Origin: Eubacterium sp. UBA5416
GTDB taxonomy: Bacteria; Bacillota; Clostridia; Lachnospirales; Lachnospiraceae
Direction: 5' to 3'
Assembly: GCA_002409525.1 (NCBI GenBank)
Contig: DHNM01000040.1
Span: 12,511-44,113, forward strand
Length of the DNA stretch: 31,603 nt
The position numbers and the translations under genes were made by a program. The notes beneath the pieces were generated by a model that worked only from the letters and a program-made list of their open reading frames with translations, had not been told where the DNA came from and made no database searches. Below, in pieces: positions 7,749-16,732 of the stretch. Every line of letters begins with the position of its first letter. The stretch's first letter is position 1.

Positions 7749-8010
7749 AAAATACCTGCCTTTCCTGTTAATCAGCCCAATTTAGGCTTCTTTTTTCATG
7801 TATCTTAGGGTTCCCAAAGATATCTCTTTTCATGTAGACATGAATGCATGTCCTCTTAACCCTATGGTCAGTGTAGCATACCAATAAATCTATTTCCCGT
7901 TATATAATGTCCAATACCTTGCAAATCTTATCATTTTCACTTATACTTAGAGTATTCAAAAAGTATTTTGTTTCTTAATACCAATGATCCGGGAGGAGGA
8001 AAACATCTGT
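7749..8010. promoter_or_regulatory. Divergent regulatory region between kduI and its AraC neighbour
   Basis: This gap holds a 10-bp direct repeat TTTTCATGTA at 7793-7802 and 7827-7836, 34 bp apart, the arrangement expected for AraC-type half-sites. A longer-range inverted pair TAGGGTT (7806-7812) / AACCCTA (7858-7864) and the near-palindrome ACATGAATGCATGT around 7838-7851 lie in the same stretch, upstream of kduI. No gene was seen here. Confidence 0.5.
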
Positions 8011-8895
8011 ATGCAGCTTTATCATTCTTGCAGGGAAGCCATGAAATATTGTGTTGAAAGTCAGACTTTTGCAGTTGCGTGGCTTTATAATGACGAAAAA
8101 CCCATGGACATCCATATTCATGACTGTTATGAAATTTATTATTCAATTTCCGGTGGAAAACAGTTTTTGATTGATAACCGCTTTTACAATTTCAATCCGG
8201 GAGATATCTTTTTTATTAATCAATATGAAAGTCATCATCTGTATCAGATCGATGAGGGAAATCACGAACGGATCATTTTGTCCATCTACCCGGATTATCT
8301 GAAAAACCACTCTACCGAAAAGACTGATTTGAACTATTGTTTCACATGCCGCAATACAAATTTCGGACATAAGCTTTCTCTCTCAGAGGAAGAACAGAAA
8401 AGGTTTCTCTATTTCGTTCATAACCTGACCGGAACAGAGGGATATGGACAGGATATCATGGATCAGGCTGCTTTTCTGGAAATGATGACATTTCTGAATA
8501 AAATGTTTTTAAAACGGTGCGATCATGATCTCATGGAACATGAAATCACAGGTGTACACCACGAACAGATCGACGGGATTCTTTCTTATGTAAATCAGAA
8601 TCTGGCAAAAAGCCTGACGATTCAGAACCTGGCAGATCAGTTTTTTATCAGCACATCATATCTGTGCCGCATTTTTAAAGATGCCACGGGAACTACGATT
8701 AATAAATACATAACGGCAAAGAGAATCACACGTGCGAAAGCTTTGTTATCGGACGGATATTCTGTCACCGAAAGCTGCAGCATGTGCGGTTTTCGCGATT
8801 ACAGCAACTTTCTGAAAGCTTTCACGAAAGCTGTGGGAATCTCACCCAGAAAATACGCACAGTTCTCTACCTCATATGTCTCAACCCGCTCATAG
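8011..8895 (+). CDS. AraC family regulator, candidate regulator of the kduI operon
   Basis: This 294-residue protein has an N-terminal cupin sensor (HIHDCYEIYYSISGGKQFLID, then FNPGDIFFINQYESHHL) and a C-terminal AraC domain (IDGILSYVNQNLAKSLTIQN, FISTSYLCRIFKDATG, SCSMCGFRDYSNFLKAF, SPRKY). An ATG at 7984 is in frame, but the strong GGGAGGAGG at 7991-7999 lies downstream of it and points to ATG 8011. It is divergent from kduI and probably controls the uronate genes in response to a uronate-derived sugar (inference). Its last 6 bp overlap the end of the convergent comEC. Confidence 0.92.
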   Translation: MQLYHSCREAMKYCVESQTFAVAWLYNDEKPMDIHIHDCYEIYYSISGGKQFLIDNRFYNFNPGDIFFINQYESHHLYQIDEGNHERIILSIYPDYLKNHSTEKTDLNYCFTCRNTNFGHKLSLSEEEQKRFLYFVHNLTGTEGYGQDIMDQAAFLEMMTFLNKMFLKRCDHDLMEHEITGVHHEQIDGILSYVNQNLAKSLTIQNLADQFFISTSYLCRIFKDATGTTINKYITAKRITRAKALLSDGYSVTESCSMCGFRDYSNFLKAFTKAVGISPRKYAQFSTSYVSTRS

Positions 8896-11217
8896 GTCAT
8901 CCGGTATTAAAAATGTACTTATATAATAATTGTCTTTTTTTAGGGTAACTGTCACCGCACCGGATTTTGGTGTCATACATAGTTCAATTTCCCGTTCGTC
9001 TAACCGATCGAGTAAATCGCTATGGGGATGCCCGTAGCGATTATTTCTGCCACAGGAGATAACTGCAGCTTTCGGGCACACTTTGTCCAGGAACTGTTCC
9101 GAGGTAGAGTTTTTTGATCCATGGTGTCCTACTTTCAGATAGTCGTATTCGCCTATATCGAGAGCTACCTTCTCCTCGCCTTTTCCCTCCAGATCTCCCG
9201 TCAGCAGTGCGTCAAAGCCCTGATTATGAACGCCCAGCGTTACACATCCGGCATTTGGTTCCTCATGGTAATCACAGACATCGGGGTGCAGCACATCAAG
9301 CTTGAGGCTCTCTTTTCGTATCTGATCTCCCTTTTGAAGATATGAGACTTTAATACGTTCTGTATCGGCAAACTGTATGAAGGGCAGGCTTTCCTTTTCA
9401 CCTTTCATCCAAAGCGGAAGGAAAATATGATGAATTCTAAGAGCAGCCTCTTTATTCTCCACTTTTTCCAGCAGCTCCAGGATTCCATTCATATGGTCTT
9501 CATCCGGATGCGTGAGGATGATTCCGTCGATGTCTCTGATCCCCTGACTTTTTAAGAAGGGAAGGATGCGATATTCTCCCACCTGTTTTTCACTGGTACT
9601 TCCCCCATCTACCAGGTAGCAGTAATCTTTGCTATAAAGGACTATCCCGTCTCCCTGTCCCACATCAAGCACAGTGATCTTATCCTTCGTATCCGTTCTG
9701 AGAGTCAGGACAAGCAGGGCCGCCGCAGTAATTATGCCACTTATACGCCACATTTTTTTGTATAAGCTTTTATCTTTTTTTTCATAAAGGACATAGGTAA
9801 TCCCAAGAAGCAGAGTATAATAGACCGCAATCTGCCACAGACGTGGCTGACCGCAGATCCATACAGAACCGGGGATATGTCGGATTGCTTTCATCACAAT
9901 TTCATAAAGTTCCAGTGTTCCCCATGCCGGCAGCAATATAATTTCACCGGCAAGAGGGCTGAAAAGTCCGATAACCATCCCGATAATCCCGGGAAACATT
10001 ACAAAGTTCATCGTCTGAAGGATCAGAAGATTTGGAACAATTCCAAGCACCGGGATTTCATAGAAATAATAACAGACCATGGGCAGCGTTGTCAGTGTTA
10101 TAACGGTACTGGAGAGAACAGCATCCCATAAAAGCCTGAAATATTTCTTTCGATGGTAATTTGTCACATGAATTTTGTCGGGAATCCAGTCGCGCCATAC
10201 CGGATAGATCACACCTGCTCCCAAAACCGCCACGTAAGACAGCTGAAAACCACTGTAGAATAAGTATTCGGGATTCCAGATCAAGAGTAAAATGAGTGAA
10301 AAACTAAGAGAAGACAGCGGATCATAACTTCTGCCGCTAGCCTTTGCACCCAGATTAACGTAAAACATCAGCAATGCACGCAGTGTGGAGACATGATTCC
10401 CGGTAAACCAACTGTAGAAAGTCATGAAAGCTGATGCTGTCAGTGCAGATATTCCACCGGGGAAAGCACATCTGCGCAGCAGACGATAGGCACCCATACC
10501 AAGCAGTGACAGATGCAGGCCTGAGATTGACAGAATATGAAGTGCTCCGCCCGCCTGATAATTAATCTTCGTCTCAGCCTCCCCATATCCCGAATCTCCC
10601 AGGAGCATGGCAATGAGCACACCCGCGTGTCTTTTGGGAAGCATATGAAGCAGATTCTCTGCCATGGTATCTTTCATCCGCTGTGCCTGCTCGGGGAATC
10701 CTTCCCGTAATTCTAAAACCGTAGTCTTCTCGGCAAACACTGCATATCCGATTCCCATCGACTGATAATAAGAGACACCGTCAAACTGACCCGGATTCGA
10801 CGGGGGATCCGGATGTTTTAAAATACCGTTCACCTGAACCGTACTCCCGATAGAATATGTAGTTTCATCTTTTTCTTTCGATATTGTAACTAAAATTTTT
10901 TGATTTAATGGAATTTGAATGATTTTCTGATTTTTAGATGTTGATGACGTTAAAAACTCCGCATCTTTTAGATAATACTGAATAGAATTTTCTTTTTTAA
11001 CTCGCTGATAAATCCGGCCCGTAATCCTCGTACTCGTCTCTGAGTCTATACTTTTCGAAACCTCTTCTTGTTCCGCGGGTCTCCAGAGCGGAAACCCTGC
11101 GACTTTTAAAAAGGTAAGGATCAGAATAAGACACATACCAACCGAGAAAAGCGGCCGGCTTATCCCTTTATTTATCTTTTGATATATAGCTTTGATCCTC
11201 CTTGAACAACTGATCAA
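8890..11217 (-). CDS. comEC: ComEC/Rec2 family DNA-uptake channel protein
   Basis: This is the membrane channel that passes single-stranded DNA into the cell during natural transformation. The 775-residue protein has all three family parts. The N-terminal DUF4131/OB-like region is at about 40-170, the polytopic Competence domain at about 185-480 (with LLGDSGYG and ALHILSISGLHLSLLGM), and the C-terminal metallo-beta-lactamase-like domain at about 515-760. That last domain carries ILTHPDEDHMNG, LLTGDLEGKGE and LKVGHHGSKNSTSEQFL. The start is unresolved. The longest frame begins at TTG 11217, 50 bp inside the GerMN gene, while the ideal AGGAGG at 11202-11197 lies within it and points to an ATA codon at 11187-11185. 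No ATG is nearby. It ends the comEA-TCS-gerMN-comEC run. Confidence 0.95.
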   Translation of the reverse strand: MISCSRRIKAIYQKINKGISRPLFSVGMCLILILTFLKVAGFPLWRPAEQEEVSKSIDSETSTRITGRIYQRVKKENSIQYYLKDAEFLTSSTSKNQKIIQIPLNQKILVTISKEKDETTYSIGSTVQVNGILKHPDPPSNPGQFDGVSYYQSMGIGYAVFAEKTTVLELREGFPEQAQRMKDTMAENLLHMLPKRHAGVLIAMLLGDSGYGEAETKINYQAGGALHILSISGLHLSLLGMGAYRLLRRCAFPGGISALTASAFMTFYSWFTGNHVSTLRALLMFYVNLGAKASGRSYDPLSSLSFSLILLLIWNPEYLFYSGFQLSYVAVLGAGVIYPVWRDWIPDKIHVTNYHRKKYFRLLWDAVLSSTVITLTTLPMVCYYFYEIPVLGIVPNLLILQTMNFVMFPGIIGMVIGLFSPLAGEIILLPAWGTLELYEIVMKAIRHIPGSVWICGQPRLWQIAVYYTLLLGITYVLYEKKDKSLYKKMWRISGIITAAALLVLTLRTDTKDKITVLDVGQGDGIVLYSKDYCYLVDGGSTSEKQVGEYRILPFLKSQGIRDIDGIILTHPDEDHMNGILELLEKVENKEAALRIHHIFLPLWMKGEKESLPFIQFADTERIKVSYLQKGDQIRKESLKLDVLHPDVCDYHEEPNAGCVTLGVHNQGFDALLTGDLEGKGEEKVALDIGEYDYLKVGHHGSKNSTSEQFLDKVCPKAAVISCGRNNRYGHPHSDLLDRLDEREIELCMTPKSGAVTVTLKKDNYYISTFLIPDDL

Positions 11218-12097
11218 GCGGTACTTTATCCCGAAATTTCACTTTGCTTTCGCCATTGATCGAGAACTGTACCTCTTGTACTTTACAGTTCTTATATAAA
11301 GAATTTACAATTGAGTAGATAGAAACTTCCTCTGTGGAACTCGTTGGGTCTCCCTGAAAGCTTTTATCCAGATTTACATAACAGATGCCCTCGGATATCG
11401 CAACACTCAACACACGTGTATCAGATGGCAGTATCGAAAGATGATTTTCATCTCTCGGACCCTTTACAAGCTGCTCCACAACGACACGCTCCAGCGGAAC
11501 ATTACTGTTGAAATAGACATTTCTCTCCTCTGGGGCAAGTTTTTTTCCTGTCTTATCAGAAAAATATAATGTCAGTGTTACATTCTGGTACGTGTTAATA
11601 TCTTTTCCTGAGTTTTCCGAGAAACTTTCCGCATTCATAAGTCCAACGTCTTTACCCTGACTGTCTTTCAATGCTTCCTCATTTATCGTAATCTGAACCT
11701 TCACCACACCTGGAATCTGCGCAAATGTACGGACAAGTCCGACTCTTGTGAGAATCTCACGGGTACTGCTCTGACTTACATAAGAATTACTCATATCGAG
11801 GGTTAAAATTCCCTCATCCCAATTCTCTTTTTCAATTGTAACTCCTTTCGGCAGGAGTTTTCGATACTTATTCGAATCACTCTTCTCCGATAACAAGTTC
11901 CGGAATTCCTTTACCATATCCATCGTCTTCGAAGACTTCGGACTGTAGGATCTTTCTACTACCTGATCCTCTTCTTTATTTATATAATATCTATAATACT
12001 TTTCATCTCTATCATCTTTTTCTTTTTTATCTCCACATCCTGCCACTGCGAGAGAAAAGATCAGCGACAGCAGCAAAATGATTCTGAATCGATTCAT
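11168..12097 (-). CDS. GerMN domain lipoprotein
   Basis: This 309-residue predicted lipoprotein starts MNRFRIILLLSLIFSLAVAGC, with the lipobox Cys at residue 21 followed by a charged linker. Two GerMN-type modules follow: about 60-165 (VTIEKENWDEGILTLDMSNSY, TREILTRVGLVRTFAQIPGV) and about 175-300 (YFNSNVPLERVVVEQLVKGP, SVAISEGICYVNLDKSF). GerM of Bacillus subtilis acts in sporulation and germination; other family members are envelope proteins of unknown role. AGGAGG precedes the start. The gene lies 9 bp after the histidine kinase and overlaps the comEC frame by 50 bp. A role as accessory to the adjacent sensor kinase, as YycH-type proteins are for WalK, is possible but inferred. Confidence 0.85.
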   Translation of the reverse strand: MNRFRIILLLSLIFSLAVAGCGDKKEKDDRDEKYYRYYINKEEDQVVERSYSPKSSKTMDMVKEFRNLLSEKSDSNKYRKLLPKGVTIEKENWDEGILTLDMSNSYVSQSSTREILTRVGLVRTFAQIPGVVKVQITINEEALKDSQGKDVGLMNAESFSENSGKDINTYQNVTLTLYFSDKTGKKLAPEERNVYFNSNVPLERVVVEQLVKGPRDENHLSILPSDTRVLSVAISEGICYVNLDKSFQGDPTSSTEEVSIYSIVNSLYKNCKVQEVQFSINGESKVKFRDKVPLDQLFKEDQSYISKDK

Positions 12098-12106
12098 ACA
12101 AGCCTC

Positions 12107-13528
12107 CTATGCCACATAGTTGATCGGTATTCTTACTGAAAAGGTAGTGCCTTCATTCTCCTTGCTGTAAACCTTTATCGCCCCGCGATGCATCACGATT
12201 GCTCTTCTGGTTATGGCAAGTCCCAGGCCTGTGCCGCCAATCTCACGAGAATGTGATTTGTCCACTCTGTAAAAACGTTCAAAAATCTGATCCAGTGAAT
12301 CTTTGGGAATTCCAATTCCTGAATCTGCAACAGTAACATAAAAGTACTTGTGATCCGCATTTAAGGACACTCTGACCCATCCCCCCGGCTTATTATACTT
12401 AATAGCATTTTCCGCAAGGTTTGAAAAAGCGAGAGTCAGTTTCGTTTCATCAATCTCCGCATTCACCGGCCGAAAGCTGTCAACAATCAGTTCCACGTCC
12501 GCCTTCGCCGCGATTGGCTTCAGGCGCTTCACCACAAGTTCCAGCAGCGCATTGATATTGACCACCTCGATATTCAGGCCGGATGCTTTTTTATCCAGTC
12601 TGACCAGTGACAGAAGATCTGTGATGATTTTATTTTCCCTGTCGATTTCCTCTGTAATATCGTGCATGAATTCCTGATAAATTTCAATCGGAACATCTTC
12701 CTGAGAATTCAGCGAATCTGCAAGGACCTTCATGGATGCAAGCGGTGTCTTGAGCTCGTGCGAAACATTTGACACGAATTCCTGACGGGATTCGTCCACA
12801 GACCGAACCCTCTGCAGCATCTTGTTAAATGCATTTGTAATCAGTTCTGTTTCAAGGTAATCCGGTACAGAGATACTCTCATCCAGATATCCGTCTGTGA
12901 CATCCTCGATTGCATGTGTGATCTTCTGGAAGGGACGCATCAGATATCCCGACAAAACATATCCCAGAATCAAAACAACAAGCATGATAATGACAAGCAA
13001 AAACAATCCCTTTTGCTCCAGATTGTCCATGCCTGACCGTATCTCCATCGTAGAAAAACTGATAAGCATCACACCCTGAAGCTCTTTGGTCTCCGGGTTA
13101 CGAATTCCGACAGTCATCTCTATATAGTTATCTTTGCTGTCATACTGGCTTGTATCCTCACCATTAAAACACTTTAAGACCTCCTGAGATACCATCAGTT
13201 TTCCCCACTCCAGATCGTAGGTATCCTTAATCACTCTAAAATCATTGTTAATGACCAGAATCCTTCCGCCATAAATATTAGTCAGAAGACTCAGTTCACC
13301 GTTAATCACCGCATTGGAGGTATTTTCCATATACCCAAGCTTCACAAGCTGGTTACATATGATATCACTCTGGTTCTTGACTGTGGCAATTCTGTTTGTT
13401 ACGGCCCTGTCCTCATAGCTCTTCACAACCCCATTTTCTATAATGACAGCAGGAATAATCCCGATAATAACCAGGATAATGGTAATACGAAACCTGAGAC
13501 TCCTTAAAAATTTAAATTTAGTTTTCAA
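12107..13528 (-). CDS. Membrane sensor histidine kinase, WalK/PhoR-like
   Basis: This HisKA-HATPase_c kinase is 473 residues from TTG 13528. It has TM1 at about 15-31, an extracytoplasmic sensor (about 32-172), TM2 at about 174-194 and a HAMP segment. The H box is FVSNVSHELKTPLASM with His257. The ATP lid follows: N box NLAENAIKYNKPGG, G1 DSGIGIP, F box FERFYRVDKSHS, G2 GGTGLGLAI. The frame extends to ATG 13585, which lies 56 bp inside the response-regulator gene. I prefer the TTG just past the regulator's stop because it leaves a short basic N-terminus before TM1, and coupling would compensate for the weak site. No PAS domain is evident, unlike canonical WalK. It pairs with the regulator directly upstream. 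Confidence 0.92.
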   Translation of the reverse strand: MKTKFKFLRSLRFRITIILVIIGIIPAVIIENGVVKSYEDRAVTNRIATVKNQSDIICNQLVKLGYMENTSNAVINGELSLLTNIYGGRILVINNDFRVIKDTYDLEWGKLMVSQEVLKCFNGEDTSQYDSKDNYIEMTVGIRNPETKELQGVMLISFSTMEIRSGMDNLEQKGLFLLVIIMLVVLILGYVLSGYLMRPFQKITHAIEDVTDGYLDESISVPDYLETELITNAFNKMLQRVRSVDESRQEFVSNVSHELKTPLASMKVLADSLNSQEDVPIEIYQEFMHDITEEIDRENKIITDLLSLVRLDKKASGLNIEVVNINALLELVVKRLKPIAAKADVELIVDSFRPVNAEIDETKLTLAFSNLAENAIKYNKPGGWVRVSLNADHKYFYVTVADSGIGIPKDSLDQIFERFYRVDKSHSREIGGTGLGLAITRRAIVMHRGAIKVYSKENEGTTFSVRIPINYVA

Positions 13529-13529
13529 T

Positions 13530-14219
13530 TTATCCCTGGAAATAATAACCCACGCCCCATTTCGTCTGTACGTACTTTGGATCACTCGGATTGGCCTCTA
13601 CTTTTTCCCGCAGACGTCGAATATGTACGTCCACAGTCCTCACATCACCCGGATACTCATATCCCCATACGATATTCAGAAGATTTTCACGGCTGTAAAC
13701 TTTATTTGGATTATTGACTAGAAGCTGAAGTACATCAAACTCCTTGGCTGTCAGATTCACCTCTTTTTGACCTATAAACACACGTCGGCTGTCGCAGTCA
13801 AGTTTAAGATCTCTCGCCTGCACAATATTGTTTTTTTCTTCCCTTGAATCTTTCCTGTTGGTTCTTCTCATAATTGCCTTAATTCTGGCCTTTACCTCTA
13901 GGATGTTAAAAGGCTTCGTGATATAATCATCCGCTCCATATTCAAGACCCAGAATCTTATCCATATCCTCACCTTTTGCCGTGAGCATGACAATCGGCAC
14001 GTTGGAAAATTCGCGGATCTGCTGGCAGACCTCAAGTCCGTTCAGCTTCGGCAGCATAATATCAAGCAGAATGATATCATATTCATTTTCACGGACCATA
14101 TTCAATGCCTCTTCCCCATCGTATGCAGCGGATACTTCCATGCCCTCCTGCTCAAGACTGAATCGGATTCCCTTCACAATCAGCTTTTCATCATCAACAA
14201 CCAGTACTTTCTTCGCCAT
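13530..14219 (-). CDS. OmpR/PhoB family response regulator
   Basis: This 229-residue regulator has a receiver domain (1-120) with acidic DD at 9-10, phospho-acceptor Asp53 in LLDIMLP, Thr80 and Lys102. A linker leads to a winged-helix DNA-binding domain (about 130-228: VNLTAKEFDVLQLL, NIVWGYEYPGDVRTVDVHIRRLR, WGVGYYF). Its sequence is close in style to WalR/PhoP regulators. GGGAG precedes ATG 14219. It lies 19 bp after comEA and its stop adjoins the kinase start, so the pair is cotranscribed with competence-type genes. Targets are unknown. Confidence 0.95.
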   Translation of the reverse strand: MAKKVLVVDDEKLIVKGIRFSLEQEGMEVSAAYDGEEALNMVRENEYDIILLDIMLPKLNGLEVCQQIREFSNVPIVMLTAKGEDMDKILGLEYGADDYITKPFNILEVKARIKAIMRRTNRKDSREEKNNIVQARDLKLDCDSRRVFIGQKEVNLTAKEFDVLQLLVNNPNKVYSRENLLNIVWGYEYPGDVRTVDVHIRRLREKVEANPSDPKYVQTKWGVGYYFQG

Positions 14220-14238
14220 GTCATTCTCCCTATTCTAT

Positions 14239-14898
14239 TCATACCTCAATCTGATCTTTTATTTTCTCAAAGAGCTTTTCTTTAATTCCCTCTATCTGCA
14301 TGATATCTTCTATACTGGTGTAATTTCCATTCTTTTCGCGGAATTCAATAATCGCTTTTGCTCTGGCCTCACCGATTCCCGATAAAGTCATAAGGGAATC
14401 CTCACCTGCTGTGTTCAGATTCACCTTTGCGTCTTCTGTCTTACCCGACACATTGGACGCAGACGGAGTCTCCGTGGATATTGGCATCTCTTTTGCCTCT
14501 TCCTGTGTATAAACTGTTATCTGCATTCCATCGGTTAAAGGCTCAGCCTGATTCAGCACCTTTGTGTCCGCATCCGAAAGAAGGCCTCCTGCGGCCTCAA
14601 TCAATTGATATACCCTGCTGTCTGCCGGCAATTCATAGACGCCAGGATTTGTTACAGCACCGCAGATATAGACATATAATATCTCGGGCCGGTTTGAATC
14701 AGACTTTGTATGTCTGTCAGAACCGGAATCTGCATCAGAATTATCACTAACCGGAACGGAAGATGCCGAAACAAAGGCATCATCCTTTACTTTATACTTT
14801 GCTTCTGCCTGTCCGCACCCGGCAGTCAGACAGGCACATATTGTGACAACAGATATTGGAAAAAAAACCGAGAAAAATAACTCTTTTATGTTTTTCAT
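14239..14898 (-). CDS. comEA: ComEA family DNA-binding protein, predicted lipoprotein
   Basis: ComEA binds double-stranded DNA at the cell surface and hands it to ComEC. This 219-residue protein has a hydrophobic N-terminus with lipobox LTAGC (Cys28), a low-complexity Ser/Asp linker (about 40-70), an SLBB domain (about 73-135: YVYICGAVTNPGVYELP, QLIEAAGG) and a C-terminal helix-hairpin-helix domain. That last part (about 158-219) shows VNLNTAGEDSLMTLSGIGEARAKAII and IEDIMQIEGI. Many ComEA proteins use a transmembrane anchor; here a lipid anchor is likely. GAGGAG precedes ATG 14898. It heads the run ending in comEC. Confidence 0.92.
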   Translation of the reverse strand: MKNIKELFFSVFFPISVVTICACLTAGCGQAEAKYKVKDDAFVSASSVPVSDNSDADSGSDRHTKSDSNRPEILYVYICGAVTNPGVYELPADSRVYQLIEAAGGLLSDADTKVLNQAEPLTDGMQITVYTQEEAKEMPISTETPSASNVSGKTEDAKVNLNTAGEDSLMTLSGIGEARAKAIIEFREKNGNYTSIEDIMQIEGIKEKLFEKIKDQIEV

Positions 14899-15009
14899 AG
14901 AAATGCACGCTCCTCACGCATTATTTGCGAAGGGTCCCTTGCCTGCACAACTACTTCATATTGTAACGAACTTTCACAAGAAATACAAGATGCCTGACGA
15001 AAAAAGAAT

Positions 15010-15441
15010 TTATTCCCACTTGAATATAATGACTCCAGCGATGGCGACAATCATTCCAATCACTTTTCTCCACTCAAAGGGCTGTTTATCCACACCAAAC
15101 AGTCCAAGAAGCTCAATCACATATGCCAGGGTCAGCTGTGAGATCACAATCAGCATCACAGCTTTTGCCGGCCCCAGAGTATCCATACTCTTCATGACCG
15201 TAATTGTGATAAATGCCCCGATCACACCGCCAAGCAGCGTGTACTTATGATCAACCTGCATGAGAGCGCCGATGCTCTCCCTTCCGGTAAATAACCAGGC
15301 CACAACACAGACCAGAAATGCCGTAAACTGCACCCATCCCGTTGAAACCCACAGGCTGGTCTGTTTCATCACATCTGTGTTAAATACGCCCTGAATGCTC
15401 ATAAGTGCCCCGGAAATCAGCGCAGTTAAAATTCCCATCAT
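15010..15441 (-). CDS. Small DMT-superfamily transporter (DUF606/YdcZ type)
   Basis: This 143-residue protein has about five hydrophobic helices: 3-20, 33-52, 68-86, 93-112 and 124-141. It resembles half-size members of the drug/metabolite transporter superfamily of the DUF606 (YdcZ) family, which act as dimers; the TM content and MGILTALISGALMSIQGVFN start fit. AAAGGAG lies before ATG 15441. It is separated from argD by about 100 bp carrying a stem-loop leader. Substrate unknown; arginine or a related cation is conceivable from the neighbours but unsupported. Confidence 0.75.
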   Translation of the reverse strand: MMGILTALISGALMSIQGVFNTDVMKQTSLWVSTGWVQFTAFLVCVVAWLFTGRESIGALMQVDHKYTLLGGVIGAFITITVMKSMDTLGPAKAVMLIVISQLTLAYVIELLGLFGVDKQPFEWRKVIGMIVAIAGVIIFKWE

Positions 15442-15461
15442 AATATAAGACTCCTTTCATA

Positions 15462-15508
15462 TATGGACTTTTACGAGCCCCAAAGTTATGCCTAATATCA
15501 TGTCCATA
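15462..15508 (-). promoter_or_regulatory. Stem-loop leader upstream of the DMT transporter
   Basis: In the minus-strand transcript, TATGGAC (complement of 15502-15508) and GTCCATA (complement of 15462-15468) form a perfect 7-bp stem enclosing 33 bases rich in G and A. The stem closes a few bases before the AAAGGAG ribosome binding site. The TATGG segment could also pair with CCATA immediately upstream. This layout could control translation, but I recognise no known riboswitch class in it. Confidence 0.35.
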
Positions 15509-15544
15509 ATATGGGAATTTATTCTGCCTGTGCAAGTGCCGGTA

Positions 15545-16732
15545 TTATAGTGAAACCGTTAGCTTCTCCGCCATCTCATCGATATCAGCTTTTGTAATGA
15601 CAAGCGGCGGGACCAGGCGAAGCACATTCCCCGCGGCGCTGATCACAAGCAGACCATTTTCTCTTGCTTTGTCTATCACCCGGTCAGCACTTATGCCATC
15701 GAGCACAAGCCCCTGCATGAACCCTTTCCCCCTTCGTTCTCTTACACAGTCATATTCATCCACAATTTCATCTAGTTTCTGCTCCAGATAAGGGGTAAGT
15801 TCGCGGACATGATTTACAACATCCTCTGACTCAAAAATGTCAAGCACTGTGCTTACAGCACAGCATGCAAGTGGGTTTCCCCCATAGGTTGTACCGTGAT
15901 CTCCCGGAACCAGTGAGCCCTCGGCTGCCCTTTTGCTTAAGAGAAATGCCCCCACAGGGAATCCGCATCCGAGACCTTTTGCAAGGGTCATGATATCCGG
16001 TTTTACCCCGTATTCCTGCCATGCAAACATATACCCGGTTCTCGCCATTCCACACTGAATTTCATCCAGAATCAGCAGAATATCATGCTCATCACACAGT
16101 TTCCGGATCCCATTTAGGAATTCTTCACTTGCCGGATAAATTCCCCCCTCTCCCTGAACCGTCTCTAGAATAACCGCACACGTTTTATCTGTGACGGCTG
16201 CTTTTACACTGTCAAGATTATTTAACTCTGCAAATTTGATTCCACCGATGAGTGGCTTAAATGGCTCCTGATAATGAGCATTTCCGGTCACGGAAAGCGC
16301 TCCCATACTTCTGCCATGAAAGGAACTTTGCATCGCGATTATTTCGTGATCTGTGCTTTTGTCCTTTTGATATGCATACTTTCTGGCAGCCTTGAGAGCA
16401 CCTTCGACCGCCTCAGTCCCGCTATTCGTAAAAAATGTACGCTCCATCCCAGAGATTCCTGAAAGCTTCTCTGCCGCTTCCCCCATGGTGGTATTGTAGT
16501 ATAAGTTCGAGGTATGGATTAGTTTATCTATCTGGTTCTTAAGAGCCTCATTTAAAGTCGTATTCCCATATCCAAGAGCAGAGACAGCGATTCCGGCAGC
16601 AAAATCAAGATACTCTCCGTCATCTGTATCATATAAGCGTACCCCTTTTCCTCTTTCTGGCACGATGGGTTTCCGGTTGTATGTGTGCAGCACGTAAGAT
16701 TCTGTCTGTTTGATATATTCATCTTTCTTCAT
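15545..16732 (-). CDS. argD: Acetylornithine aminotransferase
   Basis: This PLP enzyme converts N-acetylglutamate 5-semialdehyde and glutamate to N-acetylornithine and 2-oxoglutarate. The 395-residue class III aminotransferase has FFTNSGTEAVEGALKAARK at 100-118, FHGRSMGALSVTG at 138-150, ILDEIQCGMARTG at 221-233 with Asp223, and the PLP Lys252 in TLAKGLGCG. Length is normal. AAGGAGG precedes ATG 16732, and its start overlaps the end of argB by 14 bp. It is the last gene of argCJBD. Confidence 0.95.
   Translation of the reverse strand: MKKDEYIKQTESYVLHTYNRKPIVPERGKGVRLYDTDDGEYLDFAAGIAVSALGYGNTTLNEALKNQIDKLIHTSNLYYNTTMGEAAEKLSGISGMERTFFTNSGTEAVEGALKAARKYAYQKDKSTDHEIIAMQSSFHGRSMGALSVTGNAHYQEPFKPLIGGIKFAELNNLDSVKAAVTDKTCAVILETVQGEGGIYPASEEFLNGIRKLCDEHDILLILDEIQCGMARTGYMFAWQEYGVKPDIMTLAKGLGCGFPVGAFLLSKRAAEGSLVPGDHGTTYGGNPLACCAVSTVLDIFESEDVVNHVRELTPYLEQKLDEIVDEYDCVRERRGKGFMQGLVLDGISADRVIDKARENGLLVISAAGNVLRLVPPLVITKADIDEMAEKLTVSL

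Noticed and set aside
12107..13585. Histidine kinase starting at ATG 13585
   Set aside because: It would overlap the response regulator by 56 bp and add a 19-residue tail; TTG 13528 next to the regulator's stop gives a more usual N-terminus. Not fully excluded.
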